From Spirochaetota bacterium (lineage in GTDB: Bacteria > Spirochaetota > UBA4802 > UB4802), in the NCBI GenBank assembly GCA_040756435.1, contig JBFLZD010000040.1, positions 1 through 34,647 of the forward strand: a DNA stretch of 34,647 bases, given 5' to 3'. Positions within the stretch are counted from its first letter, which is position 1. Each line of letters starts with the position of its first letter. The position numbers and the translations under genes are program-made. Below are positions 25,787-34,051 of this stretch, piece by piece. A model generated the notes under the pieces. That model saw only the letters and a program-made list of their open reading frames with translations. It ran no database searches and was not told where the DNA came from.

Positions 25787-27871
25787 TTATGCCATTTTTT
25801 CAATTCTACATAGCAAAGCTTTTATAGGCACCGAAGCACTGGCAGGACATAATGGTTTATCATTAGTTATCATATTTATATTTATACGTTTCCATCCATC
25901 TTCAATCCCATACCAAAATCCATGCGGTGCATGCACAACCCGTGGATCTATCCCTTCAAAATATCGCACTTTAATTTCAACTTTTCCTCTTGGAGTAGCA
26001 ACATATATCCACTCACCATTAGCAACGTTCAATTCTTTTGCTGTGTCAGGATGAATTTGCAATTCAGGGTCAGGATGTTTTTTGTGTAACGAAGGGATGT
26101 TCCTGTGTGAAGAATGGTAGTATTCAAGGATTCTTCCACCAGTAGTAAGGATTAATGGATATTCTTTATACAAATCTGGAGAAGCAATAGGCCCCTCATC
26201 TGGCTCACGAAATACTGGGAGTGGCGAAAGATTCCACATTTTTAGAAATCCTGCATAAATTTCTACTTTCCCGGAGGGTGTTTTAAATGTACCTTTTTTT
26301 TCATACCGTTTATATTCAACCGGTGTTGCATACACCCCAGTTTTTTTAAACTCTTCAAATGTCATGCCTATTGGTTCAAGCCTATAGTTTAGCATTTCTT
26401 CAACTGATTTCCAGTATCCCGACAGATTCATTTTTGCTGCAAGATCAACAAGGATTTGTTTTTCATCCCTGCACTCCGGTATTGGATCAACAGCTTTTTG
26501 CTGGCAGAATACATGGTTTTTCATTAACAGGTCTTCAATATCATCACGCTCGCTCCAATGTGCAGGCGGAAGAATTATATCCGCAAGCTGGGTAGTGGGA
26601 GTATGGAAATAGTCAACTGCAAACAAGAAATCAAGACTTTTTAATGCTTCACGCACAAATGCAGAATTGGGGTATGCACACACACTGTTATTTGCAAAAA
26701 GTCCTAAAGCTTTCACAGGGTATGGCTTGCCTTCAACAATTGCTGGCCAAACCACTTGAGGAGGACATGGTATTTGCATCAATAATGGATATTGATCAAC
26801 CCCTAATTTCTTTCTTCCAATGTCTTTTGGAAGATTACGTGCAGCATCAAAATCAGGTCCGTAACAGCTTCTTTTCCCGGTTGGTGGTGTACAATTAAGA
26901 TTACCACCTGGCACTTCAAGATTACCGGTTATTGCGCTTAATATGGTTAATCCTCTTGTTAGATCAAATGCATCGTTAGCCTGGCAAACCCCTCCCATAC
27001 CCGGGCCAATACTTGCGGGTTTAGTTGTTGCAAACATCATTGCTGCTTCAATAATTTTATGAGCAGGTATCCAGGTAATTGTTTCGCATCTTTCTGGAGT
27101 AAAATCCTTAACATGTTCAATCAATGCATCAAATCCATTGGTCCATGTTTCCACAAATTCTTTATCGTACAGTTCATTGTTAATAATAACATGTATCATT
27201 GTAAGCAACAGTGCCACATCAGTTCCAGGACGTATTTGCAGCCAATGGTCTGCTTTTTTTGCAAAATTGGTTTGACGGGGATCAACAACTATAAGTTTTG
27301 CACCATTTTTTAATCCCTGATTGATATCATACAAATACAAACCTGGCCATGATGCTTCTGGATTATGAGCCCAAAGAAGGATACACTTGCTCTGCGCATA
27401 ATCAGGATCAACAAGTGAAAAGCCGGCAGTAACAGCACCTCCCAAAACTATTGGCCCACCACTCATGTTAGAAGGCGCCATAAAATTGGGTGAACCAAAG
27501 CATGATAAAAATCTGTTAAGATAAGGAGCCATCCCCCGTGTAGTACCTGAACCAAATACCACCGATTCGGCACCCCATTTTTCTTTACAATCAAGTAATC
27601 GTTGGGCAATTATTTCAATAGCTTTATCCCATGAAATTTTTTCAAAACGCGTACTTTCCTTCCCCCCAACCTTTACCAGTGGGCTTACAATCCTATCAGG
27701 ATGATATACTATCTCCATACATGCTCTACCTTTTGGACAGGTATACCCATGGCTGAAAGGGTGATCCTTATCGCCCTTAATCCCGGTAATTTTACCACCA
27801 TTCACTTCAAGAATAACCCCACATCGACAATGGCATTCAAAGCAGATTGTTTTTATGGATGTTGTGCTCAT
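25787..27871 (-). CDS. Molybdopterin-dependent oxidoreductase (DMSO reductase superfamily)
   Basis: The 694-residue protein is a catalytic subunit of the Mo/W-bisPGD superfamily. Cys10, Cys13, Cys17 and Cys45 (CFECHCRCG then YTCPKG) bind a [4Fe-4S] cluster. Cofactor-binding segments follow (LLWAHNPEASWP, VVDPRQTNFAKKADHWLQIR, then GTD), and the C-terminal domain has LILTTGGRILEYYHSSHRN and NGEWIYVATPRGKVEI. There is no twin-arginine signal, so it is cytoplasmic, and no electron-transfer subunit is adjacent. At the Mo-ligand position, where relatives usually show NMC, this protein has NMSGGP (Ser137). AGGAGG precedes the ATG, 13 bp after tetR. Substrate unknown. Confidence 0.92.
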   Translation of the reverse strand: MSTTSIKTICFECHCRCGVILEVNGGKITGIKGDKDHPFSHGYTCPKGRACMEIVYHPDRIVSPLVKVGGKESTRFEKISWDKAIEIIAQRLLDCKEKWGAESVVFGSGTTRGMAPYLNRFLSCFGSPNFMAPSNMSGGPIVLGGAVTAGFSLVDPDYAQSKCILLWAHNPEASWPGLYLYDINQGLKNGAKLIVVDPRQTNFAKKADHWLQIRPGTDVALLLTMIHVIINNELYDKEFVETWTNGFDALIEHVKDFTPERCETITWIPAHKIIEAAMMFATTKPASIGPGMGGVCQANDAFDLTRGLTILSAITGNLEVPGGNLNCTPPTGKRSCYGPDFDAARNLPKDIGRKKLGVDQYPLLMQIPCPPQVVWPAIVEGKPYPVKALGLFANNSVCAYPNSAFVREALKSLDFLFAVDYFHTPTTQLADIILPPAHWSERDDIEDLLMKNHVFCQQKAVDPIPECRDEKQILVDLAAKMNLSGYWKSVEEMLNYRLEPIGMTFEEFKKTGVYATPVEYKRYEKKGTFKTPSGKVEIYAGFLKMWNLSPLPVFREPDEGPIASPDLYKEYPLILTTGGRILEYYHSSHRNIPSLHKKHPDPELQIHPDTAKELNVANGEWIYVATPRGKVEIKVRYFEGIDPRVVHAPHGFWYGIEDGWKRININMITNDKPLCPASASVPIKALLCRIEKMA

Positions 27872-27884
27872 GCAACTTTCCTCC

Positions 27885-28490
27885 TTAAGGATTTTTTAAG
27901 ATGGAACAAGCAGCCTTTACCATTGACCTGTGAAACTCATCCCTTTTTTCATCAGTAATGAAAAAGTGGCTGAAATGGCGCGATCCTTCAACCATTGCCA
28001 TAATTACTTCAGCAGTTTCTTCTATGTTATTTACTTTTATTACATTTTGTTTTTGTAGTTCCGATAGTTCCTGAAAAAGGAATCGCTTAAAAATATAATA
28101 CAACCTTTCCAGCCTTTGTTTTACCTTTTTATTTCTGAAACTAATATCAATCACCGCAAATGAAGATGCTATGTGTACCGCTTCGTAATATTCGCGACTC
28201 CATAATGCATTCAGCAAATTGAGCAAACGTTTTTCAGGATCGTTTGTATTGGGGATATAACGCTGCAAGAGATTAGAATATTCTTCGATTGCTCTATCTA
28301 CACATGCTATTGTCAGGTTTTCCTTGTTTTTAAAATAGTGAAGTATCAACGTCTGATTCAAACCACATCGTTTAGCAACCTTGGCAAGTGATGCTCCTTC
28401 AAATCCTTCTTCAATAATAGTTTCGTAAAATGCTTTTATGATCTGCGGCTTTCGCAAAGATGCATTTTGCCTTTTGTTGTTTGTCTTCAT
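27885..28490 (-). CDS. TetR-family transcriptional regulator
   Basis: The 201-residue protein carries the TetR N-terminal helix-turn-helix: IIKAFYETIIEEGFEGASLA, then KVAKRCGLNQTLILHYFKNK followed by ENL, with the usual Y-F-K-N-K-E-L ending. The C-terminal ligand-binding helices resemble the BetI-like subgroup (MAMVEGSRHFSHFF). It is the first gene of the tetR-molybdoenzyme-dehydrogenase operon and its promoter is covered by a 40-bp perfect palindrome, so it most likely represses its own operon until an inducer related to the enzymes' substrate binds. The ATG at 28490 has no good ribosome site, which may keep repressor levels low. Confidence 0.92.
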   Translation of the reverse strand: MKTNNKRQNASLRKPQIIKAFYETIIEEGFEGASLAKVAKRCGLNQTLILHYFKNKENLTIACVDRAIEEYSNLLQRYIPNTNDPEKRLLNLLNALWSREYYEAVHIASSFAVIDISFRNKKVKQRLERLYYIFKRFLFQELSELQKQNVIKVNNIEETAEVIMAMVEGSRHFSHFFITDEKRDEFHRSMVKAACSILKNP

Positions 28491-28501
28491 ATAACATTAA
28501 C

Positions 28502-28548
28502 TTTTGTATAATTTACTGAATATTCAGTAAATTATACAAAATTGTCAA
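28502..28548 (-). promoter_or_regulatory. tetR-operon promoter with 40-bp palindromic operator
   Basis: A perfect palindrome spans 28502-28541; its left arm is TTTTGTATAATTTACTGAAT and the right arm is the exact reverse complement. On the minus strand a consensus -35 TTGACA (28548-28543) borders it, and 17 bp later GAATAT (28525-28520) at the palindrome centre can serve as -10. The transcript start would fall inside the palindrome, about 25 bp before the tetR ATG. Confidence 0.85.
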
Positions 28549-28680
28549 CAATAATTCTTTAGATTTTTTTTAATTTTTTTAACTTCAATTTTTAGTGAAT
28601 AATGTAATTTTTTTTAAAATGTCCCGCTTCCCATAATTTTTGGGAATATGATCGTATAATAAAAATTTAATAATGAATAT

Positions 28681-28755
28681 AGTGTACACCGCCGCCGCAG
28701 GCGGCTGTGTACATTATTTTATACTTTATTCAAATTTCCACATTTAGGAATAAAT
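28681..28755 (-). repeat. Dispersed element with GC-rich hairpin, copy 2 (inverted)
   Basis: Read on the minus strand, this segment begins TATTCCTAAATGTGGAAATT, continues AAGTATAAAATAATGTACAC and ends with a GC-rich hairpin (GCCGCC/GGCGGC around GCA, flanked by GTGTACAC and TGTGTACA). It is an inverted copy of 12986-13062, with the A/T half well conserved and the hairpin preserved by compensating changes. It sits between the tetR operon promoter and the double-RHH-like gene. Confidence 0.8.
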
Positions 28756-28835
28756 AGTGAAAGACCTCATATTCTACATCCAAAAATTAATATATAAAAC
28801 CCCATTCTAAAATTCCCCAAAGTGGAAATTTATTG

Positions 28836-28865
28836 TTGAAATTTATTTCACCATTCTTGTAAAAT
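28836..28865 (+). promoter_or_regulatory. Candidate promoter for the RHH-like gene
   Basis: TTGAAA (28836-28841) and TAAAAT (28860-28865) are separated by 18 bp and lie 28 bp before the ATG. Both boxes are close to sigma-70 consensus. No palindromic operator overlaps them. Confidence 0.45.
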
Positions 28866-28892
28866 ATTGTTCAAATACTTTGGAGGGTACAT

Positions 28893-29339
28893 ATGAATAT
28901 AGAGACAACTACCTGCATTACAGTAGAACATTTAGCGCTTTTAAAAGAAAATGCCGCTATCCGTAAACTATCGCTTCATACGTTTATTATAAATTTCATA
29001 AACTATGTGCTGTCGTATAAACACATCCCTGTAAAAAGCTACACACGGTTACAGTATAGAAAGCGGTACCAAACGTGGAAGCGGGTGCATCTGTATTTGT
29101 ATGAAAATGAGTATGAGTTTGTGATGGATGTGCGGAAAGTTTGCAAGATGTCTTTGGCAAAGGTTATTGCTTATTGTGTTGAGAATTATCTGTATGATTA
29201 TCTTGCCGCATTAGACAGTGAAGATAATACCGATAACTATCGCTTTAGTGGTTACACATTTTCATTTTATTTAGAAGAAGGCATCCCGTGTTGTCAATTT
29301 TACTGGGGGCCACCGCCGGAATTGGTGAAAATGGCATAA
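28893..29339 (+). CDS. Unknown protein resembling two tandem ribbon-helix-helix units
   Basis: I do not recognise a named family for this 148-residue protein. Its first 42 residues read as a short strand (TTCITV), a helix (EHLALLKENAAIRK), a turn (LS) and a second helix (LHTFIINFINYVLSYK), the order of a ribbon-helix-helix (RHH) DNA-binding unit. Residues about 64-105 repeat it: strand RVHLYLY, helix ENEYEFVMDVRKVCK, turn MS, helix LAKVIAYCVENYLYDYLA. Fused RHH units can bind DNA without separate dimerisation. The tail (YRFSGYTFSFYLEEGIPCCQ) is short and beta-like. GGAGGG precedes the ATG. It stands alone between the hairpin element and the outer-membrane gene; its gene includes two ACTATCGC octamers. 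Confidence 0.65.
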   Translation: MNIETTTCITVEHLALLKENAAIRKLSLHTFIINFINYVLSYKHIPVKSYTRLQYRKRYQTWKRVHLYLYENEYEFVMDVRKVCKMSLAKVIAYCVENYLYDYLAALDSEDNTDNYRFSGYTFSFYLEEGIPCCQFYWGPPPELVKMA

Positions 29340-29485
29340 TTTACGCAACAAAAGTTAACAAATATATATTACTCAACAATAGTATCAACATGCTCACAAT
29401 AAGCATACACATGAATATTTATAAAGCACCGTGAATCATCCATACCAACCATAAAATTATGTGTGGAAATTATGATAAAAAGTCA

Positions 29486-30535
29486 CTACAGCTGTACACG
29501 CACCCCACCCTGCAATGTTACATCGCTTCGGTTATAAAGGTTTACCATAGTGTCAGCGGTAAGTTTGATAACAAAAAGGTTTATTTCAACACCAAAGATG
29601 AAGATGGGAATAATATAATTTGGCATGTAGCTATTGACCGATTCAAATTCCATTGTTCCTATTAGTCCATCAGCTTTTACAGCAAGGAAAGCAGGATCAT
29701 CCGACGTCAGTTGTCCATCTCCATTAAAATCAGTACTGAAAAAACCCAAATTGGTGGCAAGCCCAAAGCCTGTGTAAAAACTAAAAAGATACATCACATC
29801 TATATATGCAAGTGCCTGCGCGCTGAGAGTAAACACCGTCCAACTAACTGTTGCACCATAAGTGCTATTAAAATTTGATGTTAATTGCCCATTATATGCA
29901 CCACATTGAATGGTAATATCTTCATATTCAGCATCATATTCGCCTGATACATCCACATTGCCCATCATGATATCGCCACCAATGCTGAAAGTTACCCCTC
30001 CAAATGAAAGCAAGAATGGTACTATAGTTGTTTCTTTTAGATAGTTGTATCGTAGCTTTGCTCCAAATGATATAAAGTTAAAATCCTGCAATGTGGCAGT
30101 ATCTGTGTCTATACCAGGGTCATAGATACTTTTTCTAAAATAAAAAAGCTTCCCAATAATATCAAAATTGCCAGCAAGTCCAAAGCCTGCATGAACAACC
30201 GGGTTTGCCATAACGCCCGGGAAGGTGCCGTCTTCGGCTTTATCATCAAAATATTTTGCATTGGTAAGCGCTACACCCGCCGCAACGCCTGCTTCCATAT
30301 GTGGAAAATGCCCAATAGATGATTTACCAATGGGATACCCTAACATATTTGCCAGTGCAAAAGAATTGGCAATAAATGTACCGTTTTTATCGGTAATGTC
30401 CTGTAACTGCTTTTCAATGGAATCTGTTGAATTTGGTGGTACTGTTACACCACCATCAGGTGTAACAGTAATTGTTGTACGCGCATAGGCAGCGGTGCAT
30501 ATAAACACAAGTACAATGATAATAATCTTCTTCAT
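29486..30535 (-). CDS. Predicted outer-membrane beta-barrel protein with Ca-binding-like loop
   Basis: The protein starts with a clear signal peptide (MKKIIIIVLVFICTAAYA, cleavage before RTT). Its remainder is rich in alternating aromatic/hydrophobic strands and glycines (AGFGLAGNFDIIGKLFYFRK, FLLSFGGVTFSIGG) and ends with a strand-like terminus GGVRVQL, as in barrel proteins. A loop DFNGDGQLTSDD has the D-x-N-x-D-G-x-L-x-x-x-D spacing of EF-hand or dockerin calcium loops. I choose the ATG at 30535 (349 residues): GGAGG lies 5 nt upstream, and the frame open to 30580 would hide the signal peptide. No homologue family is named. It is monocistronic as far as seen. Confidence 0.75.
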   Translation of the reverse strand: MKKIIIIVLVFICTAAYARTTITVTPDGGVTVPPNSTDSIEKQLQDITDKNGTFIANSFALANMLGYPIGKSSIGHFPHMEAGVAAGVALTNAKYFDDKAEDGTFPGVMANPVVHAGFGLAGNFDIIGKLFYFRKSIYDPGIDTDTATLQDFNFISFGAKLRYNYLKETTIVPFLLSFGGVTFSIGGDIMMGNVDVSGEYDAEYEDITIQCGAYNGQLTSNFNSTYGATVSWTVFTLSAQALAYIDVMYLFSFYTGFGLATNLGFFSTDFNGDGQLTSDDPAFLAVKADGLIGTMEFESVNSYMPNYIIPIFIFGVEINLFVIKLTADTMVNLYNRSDVTLQGGVRVQL

Positions 30536-30992
30536 AGCATCCTCCACACTATATACTCCCAAAAAATAAAAAGATGTCAAACATTATTATAAAGCTTTTT
30601 TATTTTATCAGTGTTTTAGTGAGCACTTCGCCTCCCATGTGACTACTTTCATTTCTTATTGTTTTCATTATCCAGAGGATTTTCTGACATCATTGTATCA
30701 GTCTGGATTATTGTATCACAGCAATGAGTTTTTACCAGTAACTATCGCCCATACTAACATCTTTCCAGAGATACGTTATAAGGGAACTTTTAAAAATTGT
30801 TTTTCCGGATGTTCCCTTGTGTGCACTATATTTAGGATAAAACTGCTTTCTTTTTATTGCATCCGTAATGGTGAAAGCGGTTTTGAGAGGTACCCATAAA
30901 ATTTAAATGACAATATAAAATAATTGACAATGATATGAATTTGCATATATACTTCATTGGTATGTTTATAATTATAATCCTGAGGCTGTTCC
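30536..30992. other. Intergenic region between divergent outer-membrane and sensor genes
   Basis: The 457-bp gap contains one AACTATCGCC decamer (30740-30749) and no ORF with a ribosome site. Open frames of up to 86 codons lack protein character. No clear promoter pair was found, though it must carry starts for both genes. Confidence 0.3.
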
Positions 30993-31742
30993 ATGACACT
31001 GAAAAATAAAATTTTAATTATTTTAAGTCTTTGCCTGTTACTGTGCGTTGGTGCGTATTTCATCATATCAAGCACATTTGCCAACTTTGAAAAGCAGCTT
31101 TTTGAAAAATGCCGCATTGAGGCACTGGTTGGTGCACGCGTCATGAGTGAACTGATTGAGATGATGATTGATACACACATCCTTACCAAAGAACAGATTT
31201 TTGACCGAAATTACATCCCCATACCAAATACAAACCCACAGAAGTTCAGAACCAGATATGACGCCATATTTGACCGCTATATTCAGAAAATTGAAGACGA
31301 ATTTTTGAAAGATGAAGATCTGGAATTTGCAGCACTTGTTGATATAAATGGATATCTACCCACACATAATAGCAAGTATGCAAAACAAGAAACAGCTGAC
31401 CCTGTTTACAACCTAAAATACAGCCGATCAAAACGCATATTTAATGACATGGTGGGAATAAATGCTGCTCGCTTTATTGGGCCGGGTACTTTAAAACAAC
31501 TGTATAACCGCGATACTGGTGAAGTTATGTGGGACATTGCTGCACCTGTCTTTGTTAAAGGAGAACATTTTGGAGCTTTTAGAGTTGGAGTGTCATTAAA
31601 GCGTATTAATGAATTAAAAAATCAAATGATTATTATTGTGGGTATGACCATACTTGTCATTTTAAGCATAACCATGCTTATGCTATTTTTAATTTTGCCC
31701 CGAAAGCTTTACGATACAGATCTGGATATACCACAGTATTAA
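30993..31742 (+). CDS. Orphan chemoreceptor-type sensor domain (no signalling domain)
   Basis: The 249-residue protein has a membrane helix near 7-27, a periplasmic domain of about 180 residues and a second helix near 213-235, then stops after 14 more residues. The periplasmic part has features I know from chemoreceptor (MCP) Cache-type sensors: RNYIPIPNTNPQKFRTRYDA, VDINGYLPTHNSKYA, SKRIFNDMVGINAAR and DTGEVMWDIAAPVFVKGEHF followed by GAFRVGVSL. HAMP and the methylated coiled coil are absent, and there is no sign of them out of frame downstream, since the next gene is convergent folE2. GAGG lies 7 nt before the ATG. It could pair with a separate signalling partner or act as a decoy receptor. 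Confidence 0.85.
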   Translation: MTLKNKILIILSLCLLLCVGAYFIISSTFANFEKQLFEKCRIEALVGARVMSELIEMMIDTHILTKEQIFDRNYIPIPNTNPQKFRTRYDAIFDRYIQKIEDEFLKDEDLEFAALVDINGYLPTHNSKYAKQETADPVYNLKYSRSKRIFNDMVGINAARFIGPGTLKQLYNRDTGEVMWDIAAPVFVKGEHFGAFRVGVSLKRINELKNQMIIIVGMTILVILSITMLMLFLILPRKLYDTDLDIPQY

Positions 31743-31766
31743 TCTAAGCTTTTTTTGTCTTAGATT
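31741..31766. terminator. Possible weak bidirectional terminator
   Basis: AATCTAAG (31741-31748) can pair with CTTAGATT (31759-31766) around a T-rich 10-nt loop, exactly between two convergent genes (stops at 31742 and 31744). The stem is AT-rich and partly coding for folE2, so its function is doubtful. Confidence 0.25.
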
Positions 31767-32541
31767 TATCTATTTCTATCTGTGCATACGCAGAGTGATT
31801 GTGTATTGACTCCATGCTCTCGGTTTCCACAAGAAACCATAATACCTTTGGATGCGATAGCAACCGTAATGCTACATTGCGTACAATATCTTCAACAAAT
31901 ACAGGATTTTCATACGAACGCTCGGTAATGAATTTTTCATCTTCACGCTTTAGCAGTGCATATATCTGGCTTGAACCGCATTCTTCAACCAGTTCAATTA
32001 GCTCTTCAATCCAGAGTATTTCTCGTGCACGTACCGAAACACTAACTACGCTGCGTTGATTGTGTGCACCATACTGGCTTATCTCTTTTGAACATGGGCA
32101 CACGGAGAGAAGCGGCACCTTCACCTGCAACGTGTAGTAATCAACCGAAGAATCACCCTGCAGAATACATATATAATCCATTTTTGATTTTTCACCACTT
32201 ACCGGTGCCACCTTTGTTATGAAATAAGGAAATTCAATATTGACATGGGATGTCTTTGCATTAAGCTCTTTCTTTAAATCTTCCAGGATGTCACGGACAT
32301 TTTTGGTGCTTATACCACCCTGGTATCGGTTAAGTACCTCAACAAAGCGTGACATATGTGTTCCACGGAAATGCTCTGGCAAATCCACATACATGTTGAT
32401 GCGTGCAACGGTATGTTGCAACCCATCAGCACGATCAAGCACCACAACCGGATAGGTAATGTCCTTAACGCCAACCTTGTTAATTGGCAAATTTCTGTCA
32501 TCCGGCTGTGATTGTATATCTTTTAAACTTCTTCGCGGCAT
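31744..32541 (-). CDS. folE2: GTP cyclohydrolase IB (FolE2)
   Basis: FolE2 converts GTP to dihydroneopterin triphosphate, the entry step of folate (and queuosine-precursor) synthesis, using metals other than zinc when zinc is scarce. The 265-residue protein shows HFRGTHMSRFVEVLN, the metal/active-site segment SVCPCSKEISQYGAHNQRS (Cys148, Cys150, His160) and SIHNHSAYA near the end, all typical. It lies 12 bp after recA on the same strand and has no strong ribosome site, so it is probably co-transcribed with recA. No Zur-like operator is visible immediately upstream. No folE1 is seen in this window. Confidence 0.95.
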   Translation of the reverse strand: MPRRSLKDIQSQPDDRNLPINKVGVKDITYPVVVLDRADGLQHTVARINMYVDLPEHFRGTHMSRFVEVLNRYQGGISTKNVRDILEDLKKELNAKTSHVNIEFPYFITKVAPVSGEKSKMDYICILQGDSSVDYYTLQVKVPLLSVCPCSKEISQYGAHNQRSVVSVSVRAREILWIEELIELVEECGSSQIYALLKREDEKFITERSYENPVFVEDIVRNVALRLLSHPKVLWFLVETESMESIHNHSAYAQIEIDKSKTKKA

Positions 32542-32553
32542 TATATTACTTTG

Positions 32554-33582
32554 TTACGCTTTTGCTTCTTCTTTTTCAAGCAAACCAGCCTGCTCTTTAA
32601 TCTTTTCCTCTATTTCTTTAGCAATATCGGGATGCTGATCTAAAAAGCTTTTTGCATTTTCCCTGCCCTGGCCAATACGTTCATCCTTGTATGAATACCA
32701 GGTGCCAGCTTTTTGCACAATATTATATTTTACACCCAGATCTAAAATACCTGCTGTGCGCGATATGCCACTTTCATACATGATATCAAATTCAGCCTGC
32801 CTGAATGGTGGCGCAACCTTGTTTTTCACAACCTTCACACGCACCCGATTACCCACGGCATCTTCGCCCACTTTTAAAGTATCAACCTTGCGTATATCAA
32901 GCCGCACCGATGCATAAAATTTCAGCGCATTACCGCCGGTAGTAGTCTCTGGCGAACCAAACATAACGCCAATCTTGTGACGAATCTGGTTAATAAATAT
33001 CACACTTGTTTTTGATTTTGATATTACACCGGTAAGCTTTCGCAGTGCCTGGCTCATAAGACGTGCCTGCAACCCCATGTGGGCATCACCCATCTCGCCT
33101 TCAATTTCGGCACGCGGCACCAATGCAGCAACCGAGTCAATCACAACAATATCTATCGCCCCCGAGCGCACCAACGATTCAGTGATTTCCAGCGCCTCCT
33201 CACCCGTATCCGGCTGCGATACTAAAAGCTCGTCGGTATTGACACCCAATTTTTTTGCATACACTGGATCAAGCGCATGCTCAGCATCAACAAACGCAGC
33301 AATCCCACCTGCCTTCTGTGCCTCAGCAATGACATGCAGGGTAAGTGTGGTTTTGCCCGATGATTCGGGGCCATAGATTTCGGTGATACGCCCCCGCGGT
33401 ATTCCGCCAATACCCAGCGCAATGTCAAGCTCCAGCGACCCCGTTGATATGGCTGGCACCTTCATCTTTGCATGTTCATCGCCAAGCCGCATGATGGAGC
33501 CTTTGCCAAACTGCTTTTCTATCTGCAAAATAGCGGATTCCAGCGCCTGTGATTTTTGATTAAGTTCTTTTTGTTCACTCAT
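32554..33582 (-). CDS. recA: Recombinase RecA
   Basis: RecA forms filaments on single-stranded DNA, drives strand exchange and triggers the SOS response. The 342-residue protein has Walker [11 protein letters not shown] (71-80), the segment [31 protein letters not shown], Walker B region [20 protein letters not shown], loop L1 [16 protein letters not shown] and loop L2 [20 protein letters not shown] with [11 protein letters not shown]. The ATG at 33582 has GAGGT about 7 nt upstream. The upstream gap (33583-34051) contains no LexA box that I recognise. recA leads a two-gene unit with folE2. Confidence 0.98.
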   Translation of the reverse strand: MSEQKELNQKSQALESAILQIEKQFGKGSIMRLGDEHAKMKVPAISTGSLELDIALGIGGIPRGRITEIYGPESSGKTTLTLHVIAEAQKAGGIAAFVDAEHALDPVYAKKLGVNTDELLVSQPDTGEEALEITESLVRSGAIDIVVIDSVAALVPRAEIEGEMGDAHMGLQARLMSQALRKLTGVISKSKTSVIFINQIRHKIGVMFGSPETTTGGNALKFYASVRLDIRKVDTLKVGEDAVGNRVRVKVVKNKVAPPFRQAEFDIMYESGISRTAGILDLGVKYNIVQKAGTWYSYKDERIGQGRENAKSFLDQHPDIAKEIEEKIKEQAGLLEKEEAKA

Positions 33583-34051
33583 GACCGTACCTCATTGTGT
33601 GGTGTATACCAATATATAACGCTCATACTTTAAAAAAAATAAAAAGAAATAACAAAAAACTTTAAAATATTTTTATATGCGATAGTTACCCTGGAATGTC
33701 CTGATTATGTCATATTATAGCGTATGCTAATAAATTGTCAACTGATATACTATTAGTATGTGTAGATACGTATTTTTTATTTGTGACTATGCAATAAGCG
33801 ATAACCATTATTTTTCTATCATCATTACAACTATAGAAATAAAATCTCTACAATCATTAAGCATAGCCAGCATTTCCTTCTTGTTAAATCTTTCTTGTTA
33901 AACTTGAGTATAGCAAAATAATAGCTCACCATTCGTTTATCAAATGACAATAATTTTTGCAAACCTATAGTCCATTAGTCTCGTTTTTATAAATGTTTTA
34001 TCAAAACACCCTACAAGCTACACATGCTTTACCGTTTGGTAATCTTTTTTG
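33583..34051. other. recA upstream region
   Basis: The 469-bp AT-rich gap contains one octamer, GCGATAGT (33679-33686), and no protein-like frame. I see no clear -35/-10 pair and no known SOS box, but LexA sites differ between phyla and cannot be excluded. Confidence 0.3.

Noticed and set aside
29459-29665. 68-codon plus-strand frame overlapping the barrel gene
   Set aside because: Mostly antisense to the barrel gene and without a ribosome site.
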